Shown here: positions 34,539 through 44,082 of the stretch, one piece after another | How the letters are laid out: each line of letters starts with the position of its first letter | How positions within the stretch are numbered: the stretch's first letter is position 1 | Assembly (NCBI RefSeq): GCF_014779795.1 | Contig: NZ_JACXZS010000008.1 | Coordinates: 138,778 to 202,777 of the forward strand | DNA length: 64,000 bases | Source of the DNA: Microbacterium helvum | Lineage (GTDB): Bacteria > Actinomycetota > Actinomycetes > Actinomycetales > Microbacteriaceae | Reading direction: 5' to 3' | The notes under the pieces: generated by a model | What the model was told of the DNA's origin: nothing | Seen by the model: the letters and a program-made list of their open reading frames with translations, nothing else | The model's database searches: none | Translations under genes and position numbers: made by a program

Positions 34539-35547
34539 GGCATCCGAGCCTCTCGGAATCGGGATCGTCGGGGTCGGCGGCATCGCCGTGTCGCACATGG
34601 CGGCGCTGCGGACCATGCCCGAGGCGCGACTGGTCGCAGTATGCGACGTCGATGCCGCGCGGGCGGCGGAGGCGGCGTACGCAGGGCGCTGCACGGCGTA
34701 CGACGACGTCGACGCACTGCTGGCAGACCCCTCGGTCGACGCCGTCATCGTGTGCACCCCGAACATGACGCACGAGAGCCTCGGACGCGCGGTGCTCGCG
34801 GCGGACAGGCATCTCCTCATGGAGAAGCCGCTCGCCATGACCGGCGACGGCGCGCGCGCACTGCAGAGAGAGGCCGCCGAGCGTGGCCTCGCTCTCGCCG
34901 TCGGCCACAGTCACCGGTTCTCGGACCAGGGATTGGCGATCCGCGACGCCATCGACTCCGGCGCGATCGGAACGCCGCGGTTCGTGCGCGTGGCCATGAA
35001 CGGCGGATGGATCTGGCCGGGATGGCAGTCGTGGGTGCTGAACCCGGAGCTCTCGGGCGGGCACTCACTCCACAACGGCGTTCACCTGGTCGACCTCGCC
35101 TCGTGGTGGATCGGCGAGCCCGCCGCCAGTGTGTTCGCGACGGGGCAGAAGACCACCAGCGCCGCACTGGGCATCTACGACTACCTCGTCATGGAGCTCG
35201 GGTTCGCCTCGGGTGCTGCCGCGGTCTGCGAGATCAGTCGCGGCGAACGGCCTCGGTCGGCGTCGTACCTCGAGCTCACGGTCGTCGGCACCGAAGGGGT
35301 GCTCACGCGGGAGTGGGATGCCGAGGGTCTGCTCGCCTGGACCGACACCGGCCTGGCGGCCTGGGGCGTGGACGGAGGCGGCGCGCGCACGTTCCGCCGC
35401 GAGCTCGAAGGATTCGTGGATGCCGCGCGTGGGCGTCGCCCGGTCGCGCCGCCCGTGGCAGCCGCCGTGCATGCGGTCGACCTCGCCGTGGCATCGGAGC
35501 GGTCGTTGGCCACCGGTGAGACCGTGCGGATCGAGGTGGCGGCATGA
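34531..35547 (+). CDS. Gfo/Idh/MocA-family oxidoreductase 1
   Basis: A 338-residue NAD(P)-dependent oxidoreductase. The Rossmann domain opens GIGIVGVGGIAVSHMAALR, the catalytic lysine motif is MEKPLAMT, and the C-terminal sheet domain contains GGHSLHNGVHLVDLASWWIG with the expected histidine pair. The family oxidises sugars, inositols and sugar acids. Its start lies 8 bases inside the deacylase gene, and its own stop overlaps the next oxidoreductase by 4 bases. Confidence 0.9.
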   Translation: MSEASEPLGIGIVGVGGIAVSHMAALRTMPEARLVAVCDVDAARAAEAAYAGRCTAYDDVDALLADPSVDAVIVCTPNMTHESLGRAVLAADRHLLMEKPLAMTGDGARALQREAAERGLALAVGHSHRFSDQGLAIRDAIDSGAIGTPRFVRVAMNGGWIWPGWQSWVLNPELSGGHSLHNGVHLVDLASWWIGEPAASVFATGQKTTSAALGIYDYLVMELGFASGAAAVCEISRGERPRSASYLELTVVGTEGVLTREWDAEGLLAWTDTGLAAWGVDGGGARTFRRELEGFVDAARGRRPVAPPVAAAVHAVDLAVASERSLATGETVRIEVAA

Positions 35548-36503
35548 GCGGCATCTCCGTCCTCCTTGCGGGCGCCGTCGGAACGGGCCGCCAGCACCAC
35601 CAGGCCGACATGTGGGCGCCGCGGCTCGAGGCTGCGGGACTCGCGCCGGTCGCCGTGTGGACGCCGCCGACCGTCCGAGACGAGGCGATCGCGCGTGCGA
35701 CGGACCTCGCAAACGGCCTCGGCGTCGAACTCGAGGTGTCTGCGCAGCCCAGGGTCGCGGCATCCGGTGCCGTAGTGTGCCTGCGCGGCGCCGAGCGGAT
35801 CGCGTTCGCGAGATTCGCGACGGATGCCGGTCTCCCGATCCTGCTGGACAAGCCGACGCTCGACGACACCGCTGAGCTCGAGGCGTTCGCCGAGGCCGCC
35901 GGCGCGGTCGTTCCCGGGCACCACCTCGGCGTCCACCCCGGATTCACGCGCGCACTGTCCGCGGTGCGGGGTGCCGAGATCGGACTGCTGCGCGCCGTGA
36001 ACGCCGACCTGGTCGTCGCCGCCGGTGACGGGCTCAGCCCGGTCGGCGAGCTCCGTAATCACGGGGTCTACCTGGTCGACCTCCTGCGACAGGCGACCGG
36101 CCCGGCTCAAGTGCGGCTCCAGGCCCATGGCACGCCGAAGGCCGACGCCTTCACGCTCCTCGGACAGACCGAACGCGATGTCGTCGTCAGCATGCACGTC
36201 TCGCGGACCGCCGAGAGCGCCGGGGGCAGCGGCATCCTGCGCGCTGTCGTGCGTCTTCTGGGCACCGACGGCTCGCTTCTCGTGGACCTCGCCCGCCCGT
36301 CGATCGATGTCCGCACTCCCCGAGGTCGCGACGTGCTGCCCTTCGGCGAGGATTCGGTGACCGCGCTGCTCGCGCGGTTCGCCGCAACGATCGCCGGCCG
36401 GCATCGCCCGGCTCCGGCATCCGACCTCGTCACACTTTCTCGCGCGCTCGACGGGATCGCCGAATCGGCGTCGAGCGGCAACCCGACCACTCTCACCTGG
36501 TGA
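35544..36503 (+). CDS. Gfo/Idh/MocA-like oxidoreductase 2 (divergent)
   Basis: A 319-residue protein with a weaker Gfo/Idh/MocA pattern: GAVGTGRQHHQADMW at the N-terminus instead of a clean GxGxxG, LDKPTLDD at the lysine motif, and NHGVYLVDLLRQATG in the C-terminal domain. It may form a heteromer with the preceding enzyme or act on another oxidation state (inference). Tight coupling on both sides shows it belongs to the operon. Confidence 0.78.
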   Translation: MSGISVLLAGAVGTGRQHHQADMWAPRLEAAGLAPVAVWTPPTVRDEAIARATDLANGLGVELEVSAQPRVAASGAVVCLRGAERIAFARFATDAGLPILLDKPTLDDTAELEAFAEAAGAVVPGHHLGVHPGFTRALSAVRGAEIGLLRAVNADLVVAAGDGLSPVGELRNHGVYLVDLLRQATGPAQVRLQAHGTPKADAFTLLGQTERDVVVSMHVSRTAESAGGSGILRAVVRLLGTDGSLLVDLARPSIDVRTPRGRDVLPFGEDSVTALLARFAATIAGRHRPAPASDLVTLSRALDGIAESASSGNPTTLTW

Positions 36504-36522
36504 TCCCGGAGGAAACTGAAAC

Positions 36523-37368
36523 ATGAAATGGCTGGCATTCGACGATCACGGCACGCTGCGCCACGGCCGCATCGACGGCGACGAGGTCGTCATTACCGGT
36601 GACGGCGACCTCACCGAGGTCGTCGCCGGCGCTGTCGACGAGCCGGAGCGGGCTCGCGTGCCGCTCGCGGATCTGCGGATCGTCGCCCCTCTGCGGGCAC
36701 CCGGCAAGGTGATCGCGGTCGCCGCAAACTATCAGGCGCACGTGGAGGAGAGCGGCGCGAACGCCCGCGATGTGCGCACAGCCTCGCCGCGGCTGTTTCT
36801 CAAGCCTGACACCAGCATCGTCGGACCCGACGCGCCCGTCGCCGTCGATCCGATCACGCGCGAGTTCGACTGGGAGGTCGAGCTCGCCGTCGTGATCGGA
36901 CGCACCGCCAAGCGCGTCACCGAAGACGCCGCGCTGGACCACGTGTTCGGCTACGCGACCAGCAACGACCTGTCCGCCCGCAGCCTGGACCTCGGATCCG
37001 AGCGCGACGGCGAGGCGTGGACAGGGTTCTTCGACTGGCTCGAAGGCAAATGGCTCGACGGCTCCGCGCCCTTCGGGCCCTGGATCGTGACCGCCGACGA
37101 GGTCGGCGATCCGCAGGTGCTGCCGCTCTCGCTGTACGTCAACGGCGACCTGAAGCAGTCGGGCACGACTGCCGACATGGTGCACAGCGTCGCCGAGCTC
37201 GTGTCGTTCAGCTCGAGGCTGATGACGCTCAACCCGGGCGACATCATCCTCACGGGAACGCCCGCGGGCGTCGGTGCCACCACCGGCACCTTCCTCAATC
37301 CCGGCGACACGGTCGTCGCCGAGGTGCAGGGGCTCGGGTCCCTCACCACCCCGATCGTGGCGGCCTGA
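36523..37368 (+). CDS. Fumarylacetoacetate hydrolase (FAH) family protein
   Basis: A 281-residue FAH-fold enzyme with metal ligands E118 and E120 ([12 protein letters not shown]) and D149 (SNDLSAR), plus the C-terminal [13 protein letters not shown]. The family cleaves C-C bonds or decarboxylates/hydrates 2-oxo acids, including acylpyruvates and 2,4-diketo-3-deoxy-sugar acids. Here it is likely a late step producing pyruvate- or oxo-acid-type products (inference). A GGAGGAAA ribosome-binding site precedes the ATG. Confidence 0.9.
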   Translation: MKWLAFDDHGTLRHGRIDGDEVVITGDGDLTEVVAGAVDEPERARVPLADLRIVAPLRAPGKVIAVAANYQAHVEESGANARDVRTASPRLFLKPDTSIVGPDAPVAVDPITREFDWEVELAVVIGRTAKRVTEDAALDHVFGYATSNDLSARSLDLGSERDGEAWTGFFDWLEGKWLDGSAPFGPWIVTADEVGDPQVLPLSLYVNGDLKQSGTTADMVHSVAELVSFSSRLMTLNPGDIILTGTPAGVGATTGTFLNPGDTVVAEVQGLGSLTTPIVAA

Positions 37369-37418
37369 TCACCCGTCCCGGCGCACCATCACATCGAACA
37401 CCTGAAAAGGAGCAAGCC

Positions 37419-39017
37419 ATGCAATCCCGGTTCCTCACCGGCGCGCTCGCGCTCGCTGCAACCGCAGCGCTCGCGGTGGGCTGCAGTGCGTCCTCCGCGC
37501 CGCCCGCGGAGTCAGACGAGCCCACCTCGGCGAACGTCTACCTGTACCAGAAGCCCGTCACGTTCAACCCCCTCGTCGCAGGCCTGGGCGCCGAGGCGCT
37601 CACCATGTCGCTCGTCTACGACACGCTCTACACGACGGACCCTGAATTCGCCTACCAGCCGCGGCTCGCTGAGTCGTGGGACGTCTCGGACGACGCCACC
37701 GAGTACACGTTCCATCTGAGGGATGGACTCGAGTGGAGCGATGGCGAGCCGCTGACGGCCGACGATATCGTCTACTCGTTCAACCTCTACGCGAACCCCG
37801 CCACCGCGAGCATCTACGCGTCGAGGCTCGCGGGAGTCGAGGGCTACGACGAGTTCAAGGCCGGCACGGCCGACAGCCTGTCGGGCGTCGAGGCCGTGGA
37901 CGACCAGACGGTGAAGATCACCCTCAAGGCGCCCAACGCCGGGTTCATGTCGTTGCTGGTCGGCAGCTTCTTCATCCTTCCTGAGCACGTGCTCGGCGAT
38001 GTCGAGCCGGCGGCGCTCCCCGACGACGAGTACTTCACGCTTCCCGACGTGGGTGCCGGACCTTACACGATGAAGGAGTTCAACGTCGATCAGGACGTCG
38101 TACTCGAGAAGAACGACAACTACCGCACCGACGTGGGCATCGACACGCTCTACCTCAAGATGCTCACGAGCGACGTCGCGACCGCGCAGCTGGCCACCGG
38201 CGAGATGGATCTCGTCCAGCTGTCGGCGCTCGACCTGGGCGCCGTCGAGGGATTGCCGGGCGTCACGGTCTCGTCCAAGCCGTCGGCCGGTTTCCTGCGG
38301 TTGCTCGTGAACTTCGAGAAGTTCCCCGACGAGCTCGTGCGGCAGGCGTTCCTCACCGCCATCGACCGCGAGGGCATCATCGACGGTGTCCTAAGCGGCT
38401 ACGGTCAGCCGATCAACAGCACGATCATGACGCCGTGGGCGCTTCCCGACGACCTGGACACGTACGACTACGATCCGGACCGTGCGAAGGAGCTGCTCGA
38501 GGAGGCCGGATGGGACTTCTCGCAGGAGGTCAAGCTCACGTGGATCCCCGGCACGCGTGACCGCGATCAGAGTGTGGAGGTGATCCTCGAAAACCTCAAG
38601 GCCATCGGCGTCAACGCGGTCGCGAACCAGATCGAGTCGGCCGCCCAGCTGCCGATGATCGAGAACGCGGAGTACGACCTCATGGTCTCGGGCGGCGGCA
38701 CGTACACGACGGATCCGGCCGCCTCGGTGGCCCCGCTCTCGTGCGCTACCGTGTACCCCGCCGGCGGCAACACCTCGCTGTTCTGCAACCCGGAACTCGA
38801 CGCGTTGATGGCTGAGGGCCAGCAGATCGCCGACCCCGACGAGCGCGCCGAGGTGTACCAGGAGGCTGCACGCGTGGACAACGAGAACGTCCCGTACCTG
38901 TGGCTCTACGTGCCGGACACGATCTGGGCGACGAGTGAGCGTCTGAAGGGCTTCGAGCCCCACGGCGACTTCACCAACGGCTTCTGGAACGCAGCCGACT
39001 GGACGATCTCCGAGTAG
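37419..39017 (+). CDS. ABC-transporter substrate-binding lipoprotein (SBP_bac_5, peptide/opine type)
   Basis: A 532-residue extracellular receptor of the DppA/OppA family. The signal peptide ends in a lipobox LAVGC with C22 as the lipidated residue. [21 protein letters not shown] is the family fingerprint, and the protein continues to the usual C-terminal tryptophan-rich segment. It should deliver a peptide-, opine- or oligosaccharide-like ligand to the permeases encoded next. AAAGGAG precedes the ATG at 37419. Confidence 0.93.
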   Translation: MQSRFLTGALALAATAALAVGCSASSAPPAESDEPTSANVYLYQKPVTFNPLVAGLGAEALTMSLVYDTLYTTDPEFAYQPRLAESWDVSDDATEYTFHLRDGLEWSDGEPLTADDIVYSFNLYANPATASIYASRLAGVEGYDEFKAGTADSLSGVEAVDDQTVKITLKAPNAGFMSLLVGSFFILPEHVLGDVEPAALPDDEYFTLPDVGAGPYTMKEFNVDQDVVLEKNDNYRTDVGIDTLYLKMLTSDVATAQLATGEMDLVQLSALDLGAVEGLPGVTVSSKPSAGFLRLLVNFEKFPDELVRQAFLTAIDREGIIDGVLSGYGQPINSTIMTPWALPDDLDTYDYDPDRAKELLEEAGWDFSQEVKLTWIPGTRDRDQSVEVILENLKAIGVNAVANQIESAAQLPMIENAEYDLMVSGGGTYTTDPAASVAPLSCATVYPAGGNTSLFCNPELDALMAEGQQIADPDERAEVYQEAARVDNENVPYLWLYVPDTIWATSERLKGFEPHGDFTNGFWNAADWTISE

Positions 39018-39020
39018 AAG

Positions 39021-39980
39021 ATGCTGAGATCCCTCACCACACGGCTCTCTTCGAGCGTCCTCGTCTTCCTGCTGGTCGCAGTCGGGCTCTTCACGCTCGT
39101 CCGCCTCGCACCCGGCGACCCCATCGACATGATGGTGCCGCCGGAGGTAGACGGGGCCGACCGTGAGGCCTATACCACCGCGCTCCGGGAGAAGTACGGC
39201 CTCGATCAGCCGATCTTCGTGCAGTTCTTCCGGTGGTTTGGCGGGCTCATGGTGGGGGATCTCGGCTACTCGTACTCCAACGGACAGCCGGTCGGCCAGC
39301 TGCTGGCCGACCGGCTGGGCCCCACGATCCTGCTCATGGGCAGCGCGCTGCTCCTGGGTCTTCTTATCGCGATCCCCGGCGGCGTCCTCGCCGCCGTCAA
39401 GCGCAACTCCATCGCGGACTACACCATCAGCACCGTGAGCGTGGTCGCGATTGCGGTGCCCAGCTTCTTCCTCGGCATGCTGTCGATCTACATCTTCGCG
39501 GTGCGGCTCCGCGTGCTGCCCTCCGCGGGGATGCACGGATCGGGCAGAACCGATGTCGGCGACCTGCTCTACCACATGGTGCTGCCGGTGTGCCTGCTCG
39601 GCCTGGCGATCGCGGCATCCCTCATCCGCTACGTACGCAGCGGCATGATGGAGGAGCTCAGCAAGGACTACGTCCGGGCCGTGGTCGCGAAGGGGGCCGG
39701 CCCGGCGCGCGTGCTGTCGCACGCGCTGCGCAACAGCCTCATCCCGCTCGTCACGGTGATCGCGCTGTCAATCCCCGGCGTGCTCGCCGGCGCCGTGGTG
39801 CTCGAGCAGATCTTCGCGTGGCCGGGCATGGGCCAGCTCGCCATCGCCTCTCTCACGAATCGCGACTACCCGGTGCTGATCGGCTTCGGTCTGTACATCG
39901 CCGTGGTCGTGCTCGCCTGCAACCTCATCGCGGACCTGCTGTACGCGGTGGTCGACCCGAGGGTGAGGACCGCCAAATGA
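39021..39980 (+). CDS. ABC-transporter permease, DppB type
   Basis: A 319-residue inner-membrane protein with about six helices. It has the N-terminal DppB pattern FTLVRLAPGDPIDMM and LDQPIFVQFFRWFGG, and the EAA loop YVRAVVAKGAGPARVLSHAL that contacts the ATPases. It starts three bases after the receptor gene and overlaps the second permease by four, so all subunits are made together. Confidence 0.93.
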   Translation: MLRSLTTRLSSSVLVFLLVAVGLFTLVRLAPGDPIDMMVPPEVDGADREAYTTALREKYGLDQPIFVQFFRWFGGLMVGDLGYSYSNGQPVGQLLADRLGPTILLMGSALLLGLLIAIPGGVLAAVKRNSIADYTISTVSVVAIAVPSFFLGMLSIYIFAVRLRVLPSAGMHGSGRTDVGDLLYHMVLPVCLLGLAIAASLIRYVRSGMMEELSKDYVRAVVAKGAGPARVLSHALRNSLIPLVTVIALSIPGVLAGAVVLEQIFAWPGMGQLAIASLTNRDYPVLIGFGLYIAVVVLACNLIADLLYAVVDPRVRTAK

Positions 39981-40888
39981 GCCTGACCGAGACCGCCACC
40001 CAGGTCGTGGTCGACGAAGAGGCGAAGCGCCTGCCGAAGGAGCTCTCGCCCGACCAACTGGCGCGCCGCCGGTTCTATCGCAACCCGACCGCCGTCATCG
40101 GCGTCATCGTGCTTGCGATCATCGTGCTCGCGAGCGTGCTCGCGCCGCTGATCAGTCCGTATGATCCCAGCGCGATCGACCTCGAGAGCATCCGCCAGCC
40201 GCCCTCCCCCGAACACCTTCTCGGAACCGACTCCACGGGCCGGGACGTCTTCAGCCGACTGCTCGCGGGCGGGCAGGTCTCGCTGTCGGTCGGCTTCCTC
40301 GCGGCGATCATCGCGGTGACGCTCGGCACCCTCGCCGGAGTCCTCGCGGGGTGGTTCGGCGGGATCACCGACACCGTCATCAGCCGCATCGTCGACATCA
40401 TGCTGTCGGTCCCGGCGGTGCTGGTGATCATCGTGCTCGCGGGCGTCATCGGCCCCAGCGTGCCGCTGCTCATCGGGATCATCGCGCTGCTGTCGTGGCC
40501 GTCGTCGGCACGCATCGCGAGAGGCGTCGTGCTGAGCCTGCGCGAAGAAGAGTTCGTGCAGGCCGCGCGCGTGCTCGGCTCGCGCAGCGGCTACATCATC
40601 CGCCGTCATCTCGTGCCCGGAGTGCTGCCGCCGGTCGTCGTCTCGGCCACGATCCTCGTGGCCGAGGCAGTTCTGCTCGAATCGTCACTGTCGTTCCTCG
40701 GCGCGGGCGTTCAACCGCCCCAGTCGAGCTGGGGCAACATGCTCAACGAGGCGCAGTCGCTGACGGTGCTGTCGTCCATGCCGTGGCTCTGGGTGCCGGC
40801 GGGCCTGCTGATCGCCGCCACGGTGCTCTCGGCGATGGCGATCGGCGACGGCATCCGCGACGCCATCGACCCGAGGAAGAACAAGTGA
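39977..40888 (+). CDS. ABC-transporter permease, DppC type
   Basis: A 303-residue permease with a cytoplasmic N-terminus, the OppC_N segment (FYRNPTAVIGVIVLAIIVL), the periplasm-side motif HLLGTDSTGRDVFSRLLAGG typical of DppC, and the EAA loop FVQAARVLGSRSGYIIRRHL. The ATG at 39977 overlaps the DppB-type stop by four bases, which rejects the longer frame. Confidence 0.93.
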   Translation: MSLTETATQVVVDEEAKRLPKELSPDQLARRRFYRNPTAVIGVIVLAIIVLASVLAPLISPYDPSAIDLESIRQPPSPEHLLGTDSTGRDVFSRLLAGGQVSLSVGFLAAIIAVTLGTLAGVLAGWFGGITDTVISRIVDIMLSVPAVLVIIVLAGVIGPSVPLLIGIIALLSWPSSARIARGVVLSLREEEFVQAARVLGSRSGYIIRRHLVPGVLPPVVVSATILVAEAVLLESSLSFLGAGVQPPQSSWGNMLNEAQSLTVLSSMPWLWVPAGLLIAATVLSAMAIGDGIRDAIDPRKNK

Positions 40889-41904
40889 ACCGGATGCCTC
40901 TTTCGACCACCCGATCCGATGCTGCACTCTCGTTGCGGGGTGTGACCCTCGACCTGCAGACTCCTTCCGGGCCGGTGCGGATCCTCCATGACATCTCCTT
41001 CGACGTCGCCCCCGGCGAGGTCATCGGCATCGTGGGCGAGTCGGGCTCGGGCAAGTCCATGACCGCGCTCACCGTGCTGCGCCTTCTGCCCCCGGGTGCC
41101 GAGCTCTCCGGAAGCATCCAGTTCAGCGGCCGTGACCTCGCGAGCCTGTCGTCGCGAGAGCTGCGCGAAGTGCGGGGAAAGCACATCGGCATGGTCTTCC
41201 AGGACCCGATGACGACGCTCGATCCGGTCGTGCGCGTCGGTGCGCAGATCGACGAGGCGTACCGCATCCATCATCGGCGCGCCTCTCATGCCGAGGTGCG
41301 CCGCCGCACGATCGAGATGCTCGAGCTCGTCGGCGTGCCCGACGCGGCGCAGCGAGCCCAGCAGTATCCGCACCAGTGGTCGGGCGGCATGCGCCAGCGT
41401 GCCGCGATCGCGATGGCGCTCGTCAACGACCCCGCCGTGATCATCGCCGACGAGCCGACCACGGCGCTCGATGCGACGATCCAGGCCCAGGTCCTCGACG
41501 TGCTCATGCGTGCTCGCGACGAGCTCGGGGTGGCGGTGGTGCTCATCACGCACGACCTTGGGGTGATCGCGCAGACCGCATCGCGGGTGGTGGTGATGTA
41601 CGCCGGACGCATCGTCGAGGTCGCCTCCACGCACGAGCTGTTCGCCGACAGCCGGCATCCGTACTCGAACGCACTCATGCGCAGCCAACCGGGAGCGCAC
41701 GAGCGAGGTGAGCCGCTCGTCGCCATCCCCGGCCGCCCACCCAGCATGACGGACCTGCCGCTGGGATGCGCGTTCGCGCCGCGCTGCGCGTCGCCGTACA
41801 AGAATGACCGCTGCTTCGCCGAGCGCCCAGAGCTCGAGCTCAGCATCGACGGCCGGCTGAGCGCCTGCCATTACCGCGACGTGCGACAGGAGGTGATCGC
41901 ATGA
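40885..41904 (+). CDS. ABC-transporter ATPase, DppD type
   Basis: A 339-residue nucleotide-binding subunit: Walker A GESGSGKS, signature WSGGMRQR, Walker B VIIADEPTTALD, H-loop THDLG. The C-terminal oligopeptide/dipeptide extension contains CAFAPRCASPYKNDRC, the cysteine pattern found in iron-sulfur-containing Dpp/Opp ATPases. The GTG at 40885 overlaps the permease stop (GTGA); an ATG at 40894 is the alternative. Confidence 0.93.
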   Translation: MNRMPLSTTRSDAALSLRGVTLDLQTPSGPVRILHDISFDVAPGEVIGIVGESGSGKSMTALTVLRLLPPGAELSGSIQFSGRDLASLSSRELREVRGKHIGMVFQDPMTTLDPVVRVGAQIDEAYRIHHRRASHAEVRRRTIEMLELVGVPDAAQRAQQYPHQWSGGMRQRAAIAMALVNDPAVIIADEPTTALDATIQAQVLDVLMRARDELGVAVVLITHDLGVIAQTASRVVVMYAGRIVEVASTHELFADSRHPYSNALMRSQPGAHERGEPLVAIPGRPPSMTDLPLGCAFAPRCASPYKNDRCFAERPELELSIDGRLSACHYRDVRQEVIA

Positions 41905-42944
41905 CGACCGTGAACCACACGGCGACCGCGGCCGGCGACGCGCCCGCGGTGCTGCGGGTCGAAGATCTCAAGGTGCACTTCACCAGCGCTGCCATCAACG
42001 GGCGCAAGCGCACGGTGTACGCAGTCGACGGCGTCAGCTTCACTGTGCGTGAGAACGAGACACTCGGCATCATCGGCGAGTCTGGCTGCGGCAAGAGCAC
42101 GACCGGCCGAGCGCTCGTGCACCTCAACGACCCCACCTCGGGCCGCATCGCCTTCCGCGGTCACGACATCACCCGTCCCGGACGCGCCGAGCAGCACGAG
42201 CTGCGCCAGAAGATGCAGTTCGTCTTCCAGGATCCGCAGTCGTCCCTCAACCCCCGCATGACGATCCAGGAGATCCTTGCGGAACCCCTGCGCGCCTTCG
42301 GCCGCTGGAAGGGCAACAGCGGTCCGGCGAAGGCCGCCGAGCTGCTCGATCGCGTCGGGCTGCCGGCCACGGCGCGCAACCGCTACCCGCATGAGTTCTC
42401 CGGCGGCCAGCGCCAGCGCATCGGCATCGCGCGCGCGCTGGCGCTCGACCCGGAGCTCCTGATCCTCGATGAGCCCGTGTCGGCGCTCGACGTGTCGGTG
42501 CAGGCGCAGGTGCTCAATCTCCTGATGGATCTGCGCGCATCGAGCTCGTTGTCGTCCGTGATGATCTCGCACGACCTCGATGTCATCCGCCACGTGTCGG
42601 ACCGGATCGTGGTGATGTACCTCGGCGTGATCGTCGAATCGGGCCCGGCGGACCAGGTGCTCGACCAGCCGGCGCACCCGTACACCGCCGCCCTCGCCTC
42701 GGCGACGCCGCCGTCGTCGCCCGACGAGGTGCGGCAGCGCATCGTTCTGCAGGGCGAGCTGCCGTCGGCCTCGAACCCGCCGTCGGGATGCCGCTTCCAC
42801 ACGCGCTGCTGGCGCGCCGACGAGGTCTGCGAGACCGTTGTCCCGGTCCTCTCACCGATCGACGGCGCCGGAGTGCGCAGCGTCGCATGTCACCACCCGC
42901 TCCTGCTCGGCATGCCTGCGATGCGGCGGGAGGGGGCGGCGTGA
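41901..42944 (+). CDS. ABC-transporter ATPase, DppF type
   Basis: A 347-residue second ATPase: Walker A GESGCGKST, FQDPQSSLNPRMT typical of DppF/OppF, signature FSGGQRQR, Walker B LLILDEPVSALD, and a C-terminal CRFHTRCWRADEVC cysteine cluster. With the DppD-type subunit it forms the asymmetric ATPase pair of the importer. It is bracketed by four-base overlaps with both neighbours. Confidence 0.93.
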   Translation: MTTVNHTATAAGDAPAVLRVEDLKVHFTSAAINGRKRTVYAVDGVSFTVRENETLGIIGESGCGKSTTGRALVHLNDPTSGRIAFRGHDITRPGRAEQHELRQKMQFVFQDPQSSLNPRMTIQEILAEPLRAFGRWKGNSGPAKAAELLDRVGLPATARNRYPHEFSGGQRQRIGIARALALDPELLILDEPVSALDVSVQAQVLNLLMDLRASSSLSSVMISHDLDVIRHVSDRIVVMYLGVIVESGPADQVLDQPAHPYTAALASATPPSSPDEVRQRIVLQGELPSASNPPSGCRFHTRCWRADEVCETVVPVLSPIDGAGVRSVACHHPLLLGMPAMRREGAA

Positions 42945-44068
42945 GCCCGACTGCGCCGCAGGCTCTCCGGTGGGACGAGCTGGTCGGCGCGCCGATCCAG
43001 CAGCTTCCCACGCCCACGGTGATCATCGACCTGCCCACCCTGCGCCGGAACGTCGCCCAGATGGCCGCTTACGCAGATTCCCTCGGCGTCACCCTGCGGC
43101 CGCATTGGAAGACGAGCAAATGCGCCCAGGTCGGGGCGCTCCAGCTCGAGGCCGGCGCCGTAGGGCTCACCGCCGCGACGGCGGGCGAGGTGGAAGCGCT
43201 CGCCGCAGCGGGCTTTACCGACGTCTTCTGGGCATATCCGCCCGTCGGCGCCGCCCGCGTCGCCACGGCGCTGTGGGCGGCGGCGCGCACTCGCCTCATC
43301 GTCGGGGTCGACTCCCTCGCGTCCGCCGAGCCCCTCGCAGAAGCCGCCGCGGCGGCGGGGACGCCGATCGAGATCCGCCTCGAAGTCGACACGGGCCTCG
43401 GGCGCACCGGCGTGGATCCCCGCCGCGCCGTCGAGGTCGCGCAGGCCCTCGTCGCGCTGCCCGGCGTGCGACTCGAGGGGGTCTTCACGCACGAGGGGCA
43501 CGTGCAAGGCGTCGGAGCGGACCCGGCCCGGCGCCTCGCCACCGGAGTGGCTGCCGGAGAGCTGTTGGTCGAAGTTGCCGAGGCGATCCGTGCCGATGGG
43601 ATGCCGCTGACGAGCGTGTCAGTCGGGTCCACCGCCGGTGCGCGCTCCGCGCCGACGGTCACCGGGGTCACCGAGGCGCGGCCCGGCACGTATGTCTACG
43701 GGGACGAGAATCAGGTTGCCATCGGAACCGTCGCGCCCGAAGACACTGCGGTGACGGTGCTCAGCCGCGTCATCAGCGTCGAACGCGGTGACCCGGCGCT
43801 GATCGACGCCGGCATCAAGGCGATGAGCGCCGACGGCAGCATGCACGGCGACGGACGCATCGGCACCGTCGTCTCGGACGGCGGCGGTGTCGTGGCGACC
43901 GGTCACGAGGAGCACGGGTTCCTACGGGGGGCGACGGGGCTTCGCGTCGGCGACCTCGTGCGCATCCGCCCGAACCATGCCTGCGGGCTCTCGAACATGC
44001 ACTCCCACGTCGTCGCCGTCGAGGACGGCGTTGTCGTGGACATCTGGCCCGTCCTGGGCCGTCACTGA
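42941..44068 (+). CDS. D-serine-dehydratase/D-threonine-aldolase-like PLP enzyme
   Basis: A 375-residue fold-type III enzyme (alanine-racemase-like barrel). The PLP lysine is K57 in PHWKTSK. The C-terminal metal pair is H346 and C348 (PNHACGL): His-x-Cys is the zinc site of D-serine dehydratase and D-threo-3-hydroxyaspartate dehydratase, whereas D-threonine aldolases have His-x-Asp. I therefore favour a D-3-hydroxyamino-acid dehydratase that makes an enamine on the way to a 2-oxo acid. The GTG start overlaps the ATPase stop by four bases. The adjacent RidA gene supports an enamine product. Confidence 0.85.
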   Translation: MSPTAPQALRWDELVGAPIQQLPTPTVIIDLPTLRRNVAQMAAYADSLGVTLRPHWKTSKCAQVGALQLEAGAVGLTAATAGEVEALAAAGFTDVFWAYPPVGAARVATALWAAARTRLIVGVDSLASAEPLAEAAAAAGTPIEIRLEVDTGLGRTGVDPRRAVEVAQALVALPGVRLEGVFTHEGHVQGVGADPARRLATGVAAGELLVEVAEAIRADGMPLTSVSVGSTAGARSAPTVTGVTEARPGTYVYGDENQVAIGTVAPEDTAVTVLSRVISVERGDPALIDAGIKAMSADGSMHGDGRIGTVVSDGGGVVATGHEEHGFLRGATGLRVGDLVRIRPNHACGLSNMHSHVVAVEDGVVVDIWPVLGRH

Positions 44069-44082
44069 CGAAAGGGAACACT

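Noticed and set aside
20046..37368. Non-phosphorylative L-fucose/L-rhamnose oxidation pathway
   Set aside because: AKR, SDR, an amidohydrolase and FAH would fit, but the sugar-acid dehydratase of the enolase or IlvD family is missing, and the D-aminoacylase, PIG-L and dehydratase/RidA genes remain unexplained.
42941..44068. Alanine racemase
   Set aside because: Only the barrel and PLP lysine are shared; the C-terminal His-x-Cys metal site and the lack of the racemase catalytic tyrosine context point to the D-serine-dehydratase group.
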